36,751 nucleotides of DNA, taken from NCBI RefSeq assembly GCF_004348335.1, contig NZ_SMJW01000056.1, positions 1-36,751 of the forward strand, written 5' to 3'. The stretch's first letter is position 1. Each line of letters begins with the position of its first letter. Position numbers and translations under genes: made by a program. The notes under the pieces were generated by a model. The model had not been told where the DNA came from. It did not search any database and saw only the letters and a program-made list of their open reading frames with translations. Positions 8,353-16,619 of the stretch are shown here, one piece after another. This DNA comes from Actinomadura bangladeshensis. Its GTDB lineage: Bacteria; Actinomycetota; Actinomycetes; Streptosporangiales; Streptosporangiaceae.

Positions 8353-8845
8353 CGTCGGTCCTCTCGTCTCTGCCTGGCCTCACGGGTTCGGCCTTACAGA
8401 ACGTGCCAACCGGCCATTTCACACCTGTTGCCCGTTTGTGAACGGCATGTAACACGCAATGTGACCTGCGGAGACCTTCGTCACAATGGTCACGCTGTGT
8501 GACATCTCGTCCGGTTCCGCGGGCTCTGCCCGGCTGCGCGGGCCCGGGCCGGCGGCGGCCGGCTCGCGGCGGCGCGGCGCGGCCGGAGGAGCGCTCGCGC
8601 CATCGGTGCCCTGAATGCACTTCTCGGACCGAGCCGATAACCGCTCCCACCAATGCTTCGCCTTATCCGGGCACTTTCGACGGTTTTCGCATGGAGAACC
8701 GGACGATGATTGCCGCAAACTCCCCCGACTATTTACTTCGCCGGCATCCGCGGATTACGCCGCCACCTTCAAGATGATCGAGGAAAGACGTCGCGGCGCG
8801 TGCCGCGGCATGTTCTGACCCAAAGAACAGAACGGGGGAAAAGGG
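8353..8845. promoter_or_regulatory. 493-bp divergent gap upstream of glnII and the beta-helix gene
   Basis: No gene is supported here. Near glnII the sequence has GTGAA (8438), GTAAC (8449) and GTGAC (8461), at 11- and 12-bp steps, then more GTCAC/GTGAC copies to about 8503. GlnR boxes of actinomycetes are GTnAC and GAAAC half-sites about 11 bp apart, so this is a possible but imperfect GlnR region. The right half (about 8610-8840) is locally AT-richer and probably holds the promoter of the gene at 8846. Confidence 0.3.
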
Positions 8846-9916
8846 ATGAGGCGGACTTTCTCGGCCTCGCTGAGCACGGTCGTCGTGCTGGCGGGGCTCG
8901 CCGCCCTGGCACCGGCGAGCCAGGCGGCGGCGCACGGCCCGAAGGGAGGGCGCATCCATGTCGTGCCGCCCGGCCACTCCATCCAGGCGGCCGTCGACCG
9001 CGCCCGGCCGGGCGACACCATCCGGCTCAAGAAGGGCTACTACAAGGGCGGCGTCCTCGTCCGCAAGCGCCTCACGATCCGGGGCGAGGGCAACGAGACC
9101 ATCCTGCGCCCGGGCCGCCGCGACAACTGCGCGAGGGCCAAGGCGCCCGGCATGGGCATCTGCGTGATCGGCTCGGCCAGGCACCCGGTCAGGGGCGTCA
9201 CGATCCGGAACCTGTCCGTCCAGCATTTCAAGGGCAACGGCGTGCACGGCATGTACACCGACCGCCTCACGGTGATGGCCGTCCTCGCCAAGAAGAACGG
9301 TGAGTACGGCATCGCGGAATTCCGCTCCACCCGCGGCCGGTTCGTCTGGAACTGGACCCTCGAGAACGACGAGGACGCCGGCCTGTACGTCGGCGACACC
9401 GCGAACGCCCGCGGCACCGAGGTCGCCTGGAACCACTCCTACGGCAACACGCTGGGCGTCCTCGTCCGGCACGCCCACCACGTCCGGGTCCACGACAACG
9501 AGATCGCCGGCAACTGCACCGGCGTCGCCCTGGTCGACGACGGCCAGCCGGGCAGCGAGGGCCACAACCTGGTCTGGAAGAACAAGATCATCAAGAACAA
9601 CCGGTCGTGCGAGGCCCACGAGCCCGTCCCGGCGCTCAACGGCACCGGCGTCCTGCTCGCCGGCGGCGAGCACAACACGATCGCGAAGAACGTCGTGCTG
9701 GGCAACCGGGGCGGGCTGCCCTACTCCGGCGGCATCGTCCTGGTCCCGGGCCTGGCCTCGGCGCACCGACCCGGCCGTCCCGCCCGCTACAACCTGATCG
9801 ACGCCAACGTCGTCCGGCGCAACGCGCCGTTCGACCTGGTCGACAGGAGCGGCAGCAAGACCAACCGCTTCCGCCACAACGCCTGCCGCACCTCGAACCC
9901 GCGCGGCCTCTGCTGA
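8846..9916 (+). CDS. Secreted right-handed parallel beta-helix protein
   Basis: 356 residues; ATG at 8846 follows GGGGGAAAAGGG. A Sec signal peptide covers about residues 1-28 (MRRTFSASLS, hydrophobic VVVLAGLAALA, then ASQAAAH). The mature part begins with the usual motif HSIQAAVDRARPGDTIRLKKGYY and contains PbH1-type rungs rich in N/G turns (GVTIRNLSVQHFKGNGVHGMYTD, ENDEDAGLYVGDTAN, HDNEIAGNCTGVALVDD, KNKIIKNNRSC). This is the NosD/pectate-lyase-like fold, often carbohydrate-binding or -cleaving. No specific catalytic site is clear. Several cysteines could form disulphides outside the cell. A bidirectional hairpin follows the stop. Confidence 0.88.
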   Translation: MRRTFSASLSTVVVLAGLAALAPASQAAAHGPKGGRIHVVPPGHSIQAAVDRARPGDTIRLKKGYYKGGVLVRKRLTIRGEGNETILRPGRRDNCARAKAPGMGICVIGSARHPVRGVTIRNLSVQHFKGNGVHGMYTDRLTVMAVLAKKNGEYGIAEFRSTRGRFVWNWTLENDEDAGLYVGDTANARGTEVAWNHSYGNTLGVLVRHAHHVRVHDNEIAGNCTGVALVDDGQPGSEGHNLVWKNKIIKNNRSCEAHEPVPALNGTGVLLAGGEHNTIAKNVVLGNRGGLPYSGGIVLVPGLASAHRPGRPARYNLIDANVVRRNAPFDLVDRSGSKTNRFRHNACRTSNPRGLC

Positions 9917-9932
9917 CCCGACACACCGGACA

Positions 9933-9969
9933 GGAAGACCCCGTTTCCGCATCGGCGACGGGGTCTTCC
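9933..9969. terminator. Bidirectional hairpin terminator
   Basis: A perfect 12-bp stem, GGAAGACCCCGT (9933-9944) with ACGGGGTCTTCC (9958-9969) and a 13-nt loop. It sits between two convergent genes, so it can end both transcripts. Confidence 0.75.
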
Positions 9970-9986
9970 CGTCCGCGCGCCGGAGG

Positions 9987-10982
9987 TCATCCGGACGGTC
10001 CGCACGGCTGCCCGCCCGGCCCTGAGGGAGGGCTCTCACCGCGCAGCAGCAGGCGCTCCCCGAGCGGGGTCAGCGCATGGTGCACGGTCTTGCCGCGGCG
10101 CTCGCTGCTGATGAGCCCGGCGCCGCGCAGGGCGGAGACGTGCTGCGACGCGGACGCCGCGCTGACCCCGAGCCGGGCCGCCAGCGCGCCGGTCGTGAGT
10201 TCGCCGTCGGCGACCGACCGGAGCGCGGCCGCGCGCGTCCGGCCGAACACCCGCGGCAGGGCGGCGTCGCTCGTCCCGCTGAACGTCCGGGACGCGGGCA
10301 GCACGACGGTCGCCGGGGAGTCGCCGCCGATCAGCACGCGCGGCCCCGCCACGAACGGCGAGGGCATGATCGCGAGCCCGCGCCCCTGGAGCCGGACGTC
10401 GCCGTCGCGCAGCGTCTCGATCTCCAGGACCGGCGGCGTCCAGCGGACGGCCGGATGCATGCCCCCCAGCAGGCCGCCGACCCCGCTGCCGGCCATCGTC
10501 CCGGCGAGACCGGCCGCCTCGGCGCGAAGGTGGGCGCTCAGCTCGGGCCACACGTCCGCCAGCGCGATCCGGTGGAAGTCGCGGAGCCCGCGGACCAGCG
10601 CCCGCATCGTCTCCCCGTCCCCCGAGACGAGCCGCGGCAGCCACGAGGCCGGCGACCGCGCGCCGTGCGACCGCTCGAGTTCGGCCCGGATCCGCCGGAC
10701 GGGCGTCGAGGCGACCGTGTCGAGTTCCGAGTCGAGCCCCGGGACCCTCGTGTACGGAGTCAGGAAGTCGGGCAGCCAGCGTCCGGGCGGCACGAGATCG
10801 AGCAGCAGGCGGGACGGGCCGGTGAGCTTCGCGCGCGTCCGCGCCCGCCATGCGCCCGGGACCGGCTCGGGCCCGGTCGCACGCAGGGCCTGGGCGCTCA
10901 GGACGGTCTGGGCGATCGGCGAGAGGCCGGGTGTGATGCGGATGCGCGCGAGGTCGTCATAGTCGAGCCAGAGCCGCAGCAT
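9987..10982 (-). CDS. ArsR-type winged-helix regulator (DUF5937-like N-terminal domain)
   Basis: 331 residues. The C-terminal part (about 235-315) is a winged HTH: RTRAAALRSVADGELTTGALAARLGVSAASASQHVSALRGAGLISSERRGKTVHHALTPLG, with the recognition helix in SAASASQHVSAL. The N-terminal 230 residues match the uncharacterised domain found before ArsR-type HTHs in many actinomycete regulators (start like LRLWLDYDDLARIRI). No metal-binding cysteine pair is seen, so the effector is unknown. ATG 10982 has no clear ribosome-binding site. It is divergent from the secreted hydrolase gene at 11057 across 74 bp and may control that gene or itself (inference). Confidence 0.82.
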   Translation of the reverse strand: MLRLWLDYDDLARIRITPGLSPIAQTVLSAQALRATGPEPVPGAWRARTRAKLTGPSRLLLDLVPPGRWLPDFLTPYTRVPGLDSELDTVASTPVRRIRAELERSHGARSPASWLPRLVSGDGETMRALVRGLRDFHRIALADVWPELSAHLRAEAAGLAGTMAGSGVGGLLGGMHPAVRWTPPVLEIETLRDGDVRLQGRGLAIMPSPFVAGPRVLIGGDSPATVVLPASRTFSGTSDAALPRVFGRTRAAALRSVADGELTTGALAARLGVSAASASQHVSALRGAGLISSERRGKTVHHALTPLGERLLLRGESPPSGPGGQPCGPSG

Positions 10983-11056
10983 GATCGGAATCTACGACAT
11001 TTCAGCTATTTCCAAAATCATTGCGCCTCGCTCTGCTCCTCCTGGAAGGTGCGGCC

Positions 11057-12442
11057 ATGAGCCGACTCCGCCCGCTCCGCCGCACCGTCCCGCTGATGCT
11101 GGTCGCCGCCATGGTCGCGGTCGCGCCGCCCGCTCGCGCCGATGCCCGTACGGACGTCCACCAGGGCGACATCGAGGGGGTCCCCTACCGCGTCGAGGTT
11201 CCGAGCAACTGGAACGGGACACTGCTTCTCTGGAGCCACGGCGCCTACAGCCTGGAGTTCCCTGCGCCCGCGGACATCTCCCTGACGAACCACCCGGCGA
11301 CGAAGCAGTGGCTGCTCGACAACGGTTACGCGGTGGCGGCCTCCCAGTTCCGCGTGACGCAGGGCTGGGGCGTGGTGGAATCGGGTCTCAAGGACCAGAT
11401 GGACCTCCTCGACTGGTTCACCGCCAACATCGGCAAGCCCCGCCGCACCATCTCCACGGGTGCCTCGGCCGGCGGCCTGGTCTCGGTTCTTCTGGCGGAG
11501 CGCAACCCCACCCGCTTTGCCGGCGTCGCGTCCCTCTGCGGGGTGCTCGGCGGCACGACGGGCCACTTCAACAGCGCCCTGGACGCGAACTACGCGATCA
11601 AGACGCTGCTCGCCCCGGGCCTCGACCTGGTGCGCGTCAAGGACCCGCAGGCGAACACCTCGAACGCCCGCCAAGCCCTCGGCGCCGCGCTGGGCACGGC
11701 GAGCGGGCGCGCCCGCCTGGCCCTCGCGAGCGCCCTCGCCGACATCCCCGCCCGGTACATCTCGCGGGCCCCCGCGCCTGGGACGGTCGCAGGCCAGGTT
11801 CAGCAGCAGTACTTCTACAACGCCTACGACCGGGGCGCGTTCTGGGGCCTCAACCGCACCGACATGGAGGGGCGCACGGGCGGCAACCCGTCCTGGAACA
11901 CGGGCGTCGACTATAGGAGGCTCTTCGCCCGCTCCAGCCAGAAGGCTTTGGTCAAGCGCGCCTACGACGAAGCCGGCCTGAGCCTTCGCGCAGACCTCGC
12001 CCGCCTCAACGCGGCCCCGCGCATCAAGGCGGACCCGGCGGCCGTCCGCTACCTGGACCGCTACGGCACCCCCACGGGCCGTACCCCGTGGCCGGTGGTG
12101 ACCCTCCACTCGACGGGGGACGGCAACGTACCGCCGGAGAACCAGCGCTGGTACGCGACCCAAGTGCGGAGAGCGGGCAACCCGGCGAACCTGAAGCAGC
12201 TTTACGTCGACCGCGGCAACCACTGCACGTTCACCGCGTCCGAAGAGATCACGGCCCTGCAGACCCTTCTCACCCGCATGAACACCCGCCACTGGCCCAG
12301 CACCCGGCCGGACGTCCTGAACAGCGCCGCCACCAAGTTCGCCCCCGACTACCAGACGGTGTTCGACCCGGACCCCGAGCCGGGCCTGCACCCGACGACC
12401 CCGTCCTTCACCCGGCACCACCCGGCCCGCTACCTCCGCTGA
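11057..12442 (+). CDS. Secreted alpha/beta hydrolase
   Basis: 461 residues from ATG 11057, chosen because GGAAGG lies just upstream; an ATG at 11021 in frame lacks one. A Sec signal peptide is clear (RLRPLRR, then VPLMLVAAMVAVA, cleavage near ARADA). The hydrolase core shows an LLLWSHGAYS oxyanion-type strand, the nucleophile elbow STGASAGG, an acid in HSTGDGNVPPENQ and a terminal histidine in RGNHCTF. So this is an exported serine hydrolase; the substrate cannot be named. A strong terminator follows. The divergent neighbour is an ArsR-type regulator. Confidence 0.87.
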   Translation: MSRLRPLRRTVPLMLVAAMVAVAPPARADARTDVHQGDIEGVPYRVEVPSNWNGTLLLWSHGAYSLEFPAPADISLTNHPATKQWLLDNGYAVAASQFRVTQGWGVVESGLKDQMDLLDWFTANIGKPRRTISTGASAGGLVSVLLAERNPTRFAGVASLCGVLGGTTGHFNSALDANYAIKTLLAPGLDLVRVKDPQANTSNARQALGAALGTASGRARLALASALADIPARYISRAPAPGTVAGQVQQQYFYNAYDRGAFWGLNRTDMEGRTGGNPSWNTGVDYRRLFARSSQKALVKRAYDEAGLSLRADLARLNAAPRIKADPAAVRYLDRYGTPTGRTPWPVVTLHSTGDGNVPPENQRWYATQVRRAGNPANLKQLYVDRGNHCTFTASEEITALQTLLTRMNTRHWPSTRPDVLNSAATKFAPDYQTVFDPDPEPGLHPTTPSFTRHHPARYLR

Positions 12443-12459
12443 CCAGGCCACGGGGGCAT

Positions 12460-12493
12460 GACCCCCTGTCTCCGTCCTCGGATACAGGGGGTC
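12460..12493. terminator. Hairpin terminator after the secreted hydrolase
   Basis: A perfect 10-bp stem, GACCCCCTGT (12460-12469) with ACAGGGGGTC (12484-12493) and a 14-nt loop, lies between the convergent genes ending at 12442 and 12516. Confidence 0.75.
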
Positions 12494-12515
12494 CTAGCCG
12501 GCGTGGCCGTAGTCG

Positions 12516-12959
12516 TTAGGTGAGCTCGCAGAGCACCCCGCACAACGGGCAGAAGGCACGCTTGGCCGTCGAAGTGACCTCCACACGACAGTTACGGCAG
12601 CTTCCCTGCTCGTACAGCGCGGGCTCAGACCCAAAGCCCCCGTCGTAGTAGTCCCGATCCGGCCAGGCAACGACTTCAACAAGCGGCGCGGGCGAGTGCG
12701 AGTCATCGTCCGACAGGCGGAAGACCTCAGCGAGAACCAGCGTGCGGGTCGAGAGGTCGTCTCCTTCACCATGGGCGGGCAGCACACGGCGAAGCACGTC
12801 GACCAGTTCGGGGAGACTCAGGCGAAGCAACTCCCGAGCAAGCTGGTCGCGCTCGCCATCGGTGGTCACGCGAAGCAACCTACCGGCGCGGCCCCGCTCC
12901 CCGCTCCCCTCACCCCGCACCCGCAGCAGGGCGCTGAGCACCTGAACGTTAACGATCAC
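12516..12959 (-). CDS. Hypothetical zinc-ribbon protein
   Basis: 147 residues. GTG at 12959 is chosen because GGGGTGG lies 4-5 nt upstream. Residues about 40-65 form an amphipathic helix (ARELLRLSLPELVDVLRRVLP). The C-terminus has two cysteine pairs, CRNC and CPLC, about 12 residues apart, forming a zinc ribbon. No catalytic motif is seen. It is divergent from the DUF899 gene across 90 bp. Function not recognised; a nucleic-acid or partner-binding role is possible. Confidence 0.72.
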   Translation of the reverse strand: MIVNVQVLSALLRVRGEGSGERGRAGRLLRVTTDGERDQLARELLRLSLPELVDVLRRVLPAHGEGDDLSTRTLVLAEVFRLSDDDSHSPAPLVEVVAWPDRDYYDGGFGSEPALYEQGSCRNCRVEVTSTAKRAFCPLCGVLCELT

Positions 12960-13049
12960 TCACCACCCCATCGTCGCGGCGATGAGTTCGGCGAACGGCC
13001 ATGGTCTACCTACAAGAACCACCAACCGGGACCACAGGAGGAGAACCCC

Positions 13050-13736
13050 ATGACCGCCAAGGCACTACCGCCCGTCGTCGACGCCGAGACCTGGCAACAC
13101 CGGCTGGACGAGCTGCGCGTCCGCGAAAAGGCCGCAACGCGGGAACTCGACGCGATCGCCGCCGAGCGCCGCCGCCTACCGATGGTCGAGATGCCCGACT
13201 ACACCCTGGAAGGCGAGCAAGGACCGGTCAAGCTGGCCGACATCTTCGAGGGCAAGACCCAACTGATCGTCTACAACCACATGTGGTTCCCCGGCGAGAC
13301 GTGGCAGTGCCCGGGCTGCACCGGCTTCACGTCCCAGTTCACACGCCTGGAGTTCCTGGACGCCTACGACGCTCGCTTCGTCATCGTCACCCAGGGCCCG
13401 ATCGACGAGGCACTCGCCTACAAGCGCCGCGTCGGCAACAAGATGACCTGGTACTCCACCGCGAACAGCACGTTCGGCACCGACGTGGGCGCCCCGCCCG
13501 GCGGCGGCTTCGCCGTCAACGTCTTCCTACGCGACGGCGACACCGTCTACCGCACGTGGCACACCAACGGCCGAGGCACCGAACAACTCAGCCACTCTTT
13601 CGCCCTGATCGACGTACTCCCCTACGGTCGCCAGGAGGAATGGCAGGACTCCCCCGAAGGCTGGCCCCAGTCCCCCACCTACACCCGCTGGCCCGCCTCC
13701 GAACAAATCGCCGCCGCCTACGGCGAGCACACCTGA
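13050..13736 (+). CDS. DUF899 family thioredoxin-like protein
   Basis: 228 residues; ATG 13050 with AGGAGGAG upstream. Typical DUF899 features: an N-terminal helix (WQHRLDELRVREKAATRELDAIAAERRRLP), a thioredoxin-fold core (LADIFEGKTQLIVYNHMWFP), the CPGC motif in QCPGCTGFTSQF, and the C-terminal HTNGRGTEQLSHSFALIDVLPYGRQEEWQDSP. The family is thought to be redox-active through the Cys-x-x-Cys pair, but its substrate is unknown. Confidence 0.93.
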   Translation: MTAKALPPVVDAETWQHRLDELRVREKAATRELDAIAAERRRLPMVEMPDYTLEGEQGPVKLADIFEGKTQLIVYNHMWFPGETWQCPGCTGFTSQFTRLEFLDAYDARFVIVTQGPIDEALAYKRRVGNKMTWYSTANSTFGTDVGAPPGGGFAVNVFLRDGDTVYRTWHTNGRGTEQLSHSFALIDVLPYGRQEEWQDSPEGWPQSPTYTRWPASEQIAAAYGEHT

Positions 13737-13913
13737 GCCGGACGGTTAGCAGAGCCCGGCACAGCCACACGCCCCCTGTAACGCCAGTGGCCGTCCCCCG
13801 GGCGCGGAGCCGGGCAACCACCACGGGCGCGCCCGCCTCCCAGAGCCGCAGTGCCACCGCCGGTGGCATAACAGCCACCCGGAATGTCAGTCACCGGGAC
13901 TAGGCTGCCGCAA

Positions 13914-14318
13914 ATGACCTTGAAATTTACGGCGAGGGTCGCTGCAACGGACGATGACAAGGAATCACTATGCGTCGGTGTAGCTGAACACGACGACGGT
14001 TCCGGCATGTTCCTGACGTTCATGTGCATGCTGTCCGAGCCGGACGAGCAGGACGTGATGCTGGGCATGGACACCTATTGCCTGGTCACCCCTGACCAAG
14101 GCACGGCCTACGGCGGCGTCAAGGAGATAGCCATCAGCGACGGTGTCCTGCGTGTAGTAGTCGCGGACGATGATCTAGAAGCACTGGGTCTGGATCACGC
14201 CGAGATCGAAGCGACCCTGGCCGTGGACGAGAAGTCCATCGAGCAACTACGCCAGAGTCTTCGGCGGGTCCTTACCTACGGACGCCTGGAGACACATCCA
14301 GTGATGGTCGGGGTCTGA
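13914..14318 (+). CDS. Imm10 family immunity protein (orphan)
   Basis: 134 residues from ATG 13914, chosen because Imm10 proteins normally start at the FTAR strand (MTLKFTARVAATDD); an in-frame ATG at 13884 would add ten residues. The sequence shows the family pattern: FLTFMCMLSEPDEQDVMLGMDTYCLVTPDQGTAYGGVKEIAISDGVLRVVV, then ALGLDHAEIEATLAVD and LRQSLRRVLTYG. Imm10 proteins neutralise polymorphic toxins of contact-dependent or secreted type. No toxin gene is adjacent, so it may give immunity against foreign toxins. It lies beside an integrase remnant, in a region that looks acquired. Confidence 0.8.
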   Translation: MTLKFTARVAATDDDKESLCVGVAEHDDGSGMFLTFMCMLSEPDEQDVMLGMDTYCLVTPDQGTAYGGVKEIAISDGVLRVVVADDDLEALGLDHAEIEATLAVDEKSIEQLRQSLRRVLTYGRLETHPVMVGV

Positions 14319-14510
14319 GAGGACCGGCTGCGGCGGCGGCCCCCATGTGAGGCACCATGATGACCCCACGGGCAGCGCCGACCGGGGCCCCGGCAACACG
14401 TCCGAGACAGCGCCCCCGCCGGAGGTGTGCTCTGACGCATGTCTGACCTCAACGCTTCGGGGGGCCTGGCGCGGGGCTGAGGAGTAGCTCGACCGCCGCC
14501 GCCCCTTGGC
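14319..14510. other. Non-coding stretch before the integrase remnant
   Basis: No convincing gene. A motif around 14464-14508 (GGCGCGGGGC, then GCCGCCGCCCCTTG) recurs at 19183-19229 in the left end of the AICE. This suggests that it belongs to the same decayed element as the integrase remnant that follows. Confidence 0.4.
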
Positions 14511-14848
14511 CTCAACGCCGGGACGGTCGCCGTTCGGCAAGCGCGAGTCGAGTTGAACACCGGCGAACTGATCATCAGCCCGCCGAAGTCACGCACCGGC
14601 CCCCGCACCGTGGCACTCCCCCCATGCGGTCATCCCGGACCTGCGGCGGGCGAACTTCCGGCGCGCGACCAAGTGGGACGAGACCCTGACCAAGCTCGGC
14701 GTGCCCAACCTCCACTCGCACGACCGCGGCCACAGCGGGAACACGTTCCCGACCGAGCCCGGCGTGATGCTCCGCGACCTCATGGAGCGGATGGGCCACG
14801 ACAGCCTGCGGGCCGCGATGATCTACCAGCACCGGACGGCGGGCGATA
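14511..14848 (+). pseudogene. Remnant of a tyrosine integrase related to the AICE integrase
   Basis: This stretch is a diverged copy of 29496-29912, the catalytic half of the intact integrase (its residues about 219-356). Shared landmarks include GTGGCACTCC, GCGGGCGAACTTCCGGCG and GCCGCGATGATCTACCAGCA. Three lesions are visible: the N-terminal half is absent; one extra base occurs in the run near 14620-14630 (ACTCCCCCCATGCGG against ACTCCCCCAAGCG); and 75 bp are missing where the intact gene has two copies of CCTGCGGCGG (29624-29633 and 29699-29708), leaving a single copy. The HDLRH motif is changed to HDRGH, so it would be inactive even if translated. Confidence 0.88.
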
Positions 14849-14879
14849 CTGCCCTACCTGGGCGAGTAGCCAGCCGAAC

Positions 14880-14912
14880 CGGCCCCTTCGCCTTGGCGAG
14901 CGGAGGGGCCCG
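14880..14912. terminator. Possible hairpin after the integrase remnant
   Basis: GGCCCCT and AGGGGCC arms (about 14881-14887 and 14905-14911) can pair around a GC-rich loop. The rest of 14849-15013 shows no gene. Confidence 0.3.
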
Positions 14913-15013
14913 ATGCCGGACGCGTGGACGCGGAGTGTCGCGCCCACGGACATGAGTCGGTCCCGGCGCGCAACGAGCAGGCGCACGACCGAAAGTGAGG
15001 CCGGATGGTTCGG

Positions 15014-15208
15014 TCAGCGGACCGGGTGCCGCTTGACCTGCTCGATCAGACCGGCGAACTCCGCAGCGGACAAGGTGAGGTGGCCCCCGTCCGGGTCCTT
15101 GCTGTCCCGCACCCCGATCCCGGCCCCCGGCGCAAGTCGTCCCAGCTCAACGCACTGCTGGTCACTGATGCCACCGCTGTGACTGCTCTTCCGCCAGTGA
15201 ACGATCAT
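15014..15208 (-). CDS. DUF397 family protein
   Basis: 64 residues with the standard DUF397 pattern: WRKSSHSG, CVELGRL, GIGVRDSKDPDGGHLTLSAAEFAGLI. Such small proteins are encoded next to WhiJ-type XRE regulators in actinomycetes, where they are thought to bind the regulator and modulate developmental control. Its ATG overlaps the stop of the upstream regulator gene (ATGA), so the two are translationally coupled. Confidence 0.93.
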   Translation of the reverse strand: MIVHWRKSSHSGGISDQQCVELGRLAPGAGIGVRDSKDPDGGHLTLSAAEFAGLIEQVKRHPVR

Positions 15209-16020
15209 GAGTACTGCTCCAAGTACTGCTCGATGAGAGCGCGCGAGGCTCCCTCAGGAAGGGCCTTCGCGCCGATACGTTCGAACTTAGTCGAAAAGTC
15301 CCTAGCCTCGAGAGGGCTCTCGATCAAGCGGCCACCGTTCTGGGCACCGGCGTAGGCCACATCCCGGTCGGGCAAGCAGATGACCTGAAACGGCCCATCG
15401 AAGCCGTGGTGAGCGCCAGCCGCGGTGGGAACGATCCGCATGATGACGTTAGCCTGGCTCGCCATCTTGAGCAGGTACTCCAGTTGGCGCATCATGACCT
15501 CCGGGCCCCCGATGGGGCATGCCAGCACGCTTTCGTCGACGAGCATCCAGAGCATAGGTGCGTCCGACCGTTCCAGGATCAAACGCTGTCTCTCCACCCG
15601 CGTGGTGATCTCAGTTTCGATGTCCTTGGCCGTCTCCGTTTCGAGCATGGCCCGGATGTACGCCTCTGTCTGGAACGGACGAGGGATGGCCTTCCCGTGG
15701 TAGGTCTTGATCGCGGTGGACGTCTTCTCATACTCCATGCACTGGCGCGCCCAGTCCGGGTCGTGCGCCATTCGGGCAAACCAGAGGATTAGCTGAAAAA
15801 GTAGACCCGTCCCGTAGTGCTTATCGAGCAGCCGCATCTGATCCTCCTGCGGACGCCGCCTGCCCGCCTCCAAGTTGGAAACAGTCGAGCGTGCGATGGC
15901 CATGATCTCCCCACACTGAGCGAGCGACAGCCCGGCCTTCTCACGCATGTAACGCATGAAAAAGGCCAGGAAGTGCCACATCGAGATACGAGGGTCCAGG
16001 GGCTCGCGGACGGCGGGCAT
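15205..16020 (-). CDS. WhiJ-type XRE regulator (HTH + DUF5753)
   Basis: 271 residues; ATG 16020 with GGAGA upstream. An N-terminal HTH_3 domain (about 15-70: MRYMREKAGLSLAQCGEIMAIARSTVSNLEAGRRRP) is followed by the DUF5753 ligand/partner domain (about 90-265: AIPRPFQTEAYIRAML, RQRLILERSDAPMLWMLVDESVL, MRIVPTAAGAHHGFDGPFQVICLPD). Proteins of this type repress genes until a partner, probably the DUF397 protein, relieves them. It is divergent from the HATPase gene, which is the usual third member of the set. Confidence 0.94.
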   Translation of the reverse strand: MPAVREPLDPRISMWHFLAFFMRYMREKAGLSLAQCGEIMAIARSTVSNLEAGRRRPQEDQMRLLDKHYGTGLLFQLILWFARMAHDPDWARQCMEYEKTSTAIKTYHGKAIPRPFQTEAYIRAMLETETAKDIETEITTRVERQRLILERSDAPMLWMLVDESVLACPIGGPEVMMRQLEYLLKMASQANVIMRIVPTAAGAHHGFDGPFQVICLPDRDVAYAGAQNGGRLIESPLEARDFSTKFERIGAKALPEGASRALIEQYLEQYS

Positions 16021-16121
16021 CGAGTCTCCTTGTTTTTCAACTTCCGGGGGTACACCTAGAAATTAGGCATCCGCGGTGATCCTTGTCACAGGAAATCGGA
16101 ATCTCGGGCAAGGACAGGACG

Positions 16122-16550
16122 ATGTCGATGACAGCGACCGCAGGGCAGGTTATGCCCCTTATGGGCATACCTTCCGCAGTGGGGCAAGCGCGCACATTCG
16201 CGGACGCACAGATCCGTAAATGGGACTACTCACACATTCTCGACAGCGCGCTTCTCATCGTCTCGGAACTCGTCACCAACGGGATCCGCCAGACGCCGGA
16301 CGAGGAGATCCGTCTCCAACTCAGCCGGGACGCCTACGGGATCATCATCGCCGTCTGGGACGCCGACCACGAGTTGCCCAAGGCCAAGCCGTTGAAGGAA
16401 CTCACCCTCGACGACCTCGATCTGTCGGCGGAGGCGTTCGACGACAACGGCGGCTGGGGCCTGCACATCGTCCAGGCCATGTCCGCCAAGTGCGGCGTCA
16501 CCGCCGACCCGGCCGGCGGCAAGTGGATCTGGGCGCGCATGCACCCATAG
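16122..16550 (+). CDS. HATPase_c_2 (anti-sigma/RsbW-like) ATP-binding protein
   Basis: 142 residues; ATG 16122 with AGGACAGGA upstream. N-box SELVTNGIRQTPD and G-box-like DDNGGWGLHIVQAMSAKCGV mark the GHKL ATPase fold of anti-sigma factor kinases. The N-box has NGIRQ where NAIRH is common. In actinomycetes such genes are paired divergently with WhiJ-like/DUF397 genes. It may bind a sigma or anti-anti-sigma factor; the target is unknown. Confidence 0.88.
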   Translation: MSMTATAGQVMPLMGIPSAVGQARTFADAQIRKWDYSHILDSALLIVSELVTNGIRQTPDEEIRLQLSRDAYGIIIAVWDADHELPKAKPLKELTLDDLDLSAEAFDDNGGWGLHIVQAMSAKCGVTADPAGGKWIWARMHP

Positions 16551-16619
16551 CAGGCCCCGCGCCCGCCCCCATCCCCATCGGCAGTCCAGACACGCCCCTC
16601 GACGGGAGGCAGCATAAGA

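Noticed and set aside
8615..8818. Short plus-strand frame in the gap before the beta-helix gene
   Set aside because: No ribosome-binding site, mixed composition and no recognisable protein pattern; the stretch looks like promoter or leader sequence.
14553..15182. Open frame of about 209 codons over the integrase remnant
   Set aside because: The frame mixes a short stretch of integrase sequence with out-of-frame sequence after the +1 shift and then runs antisense to the DUF397 gene.
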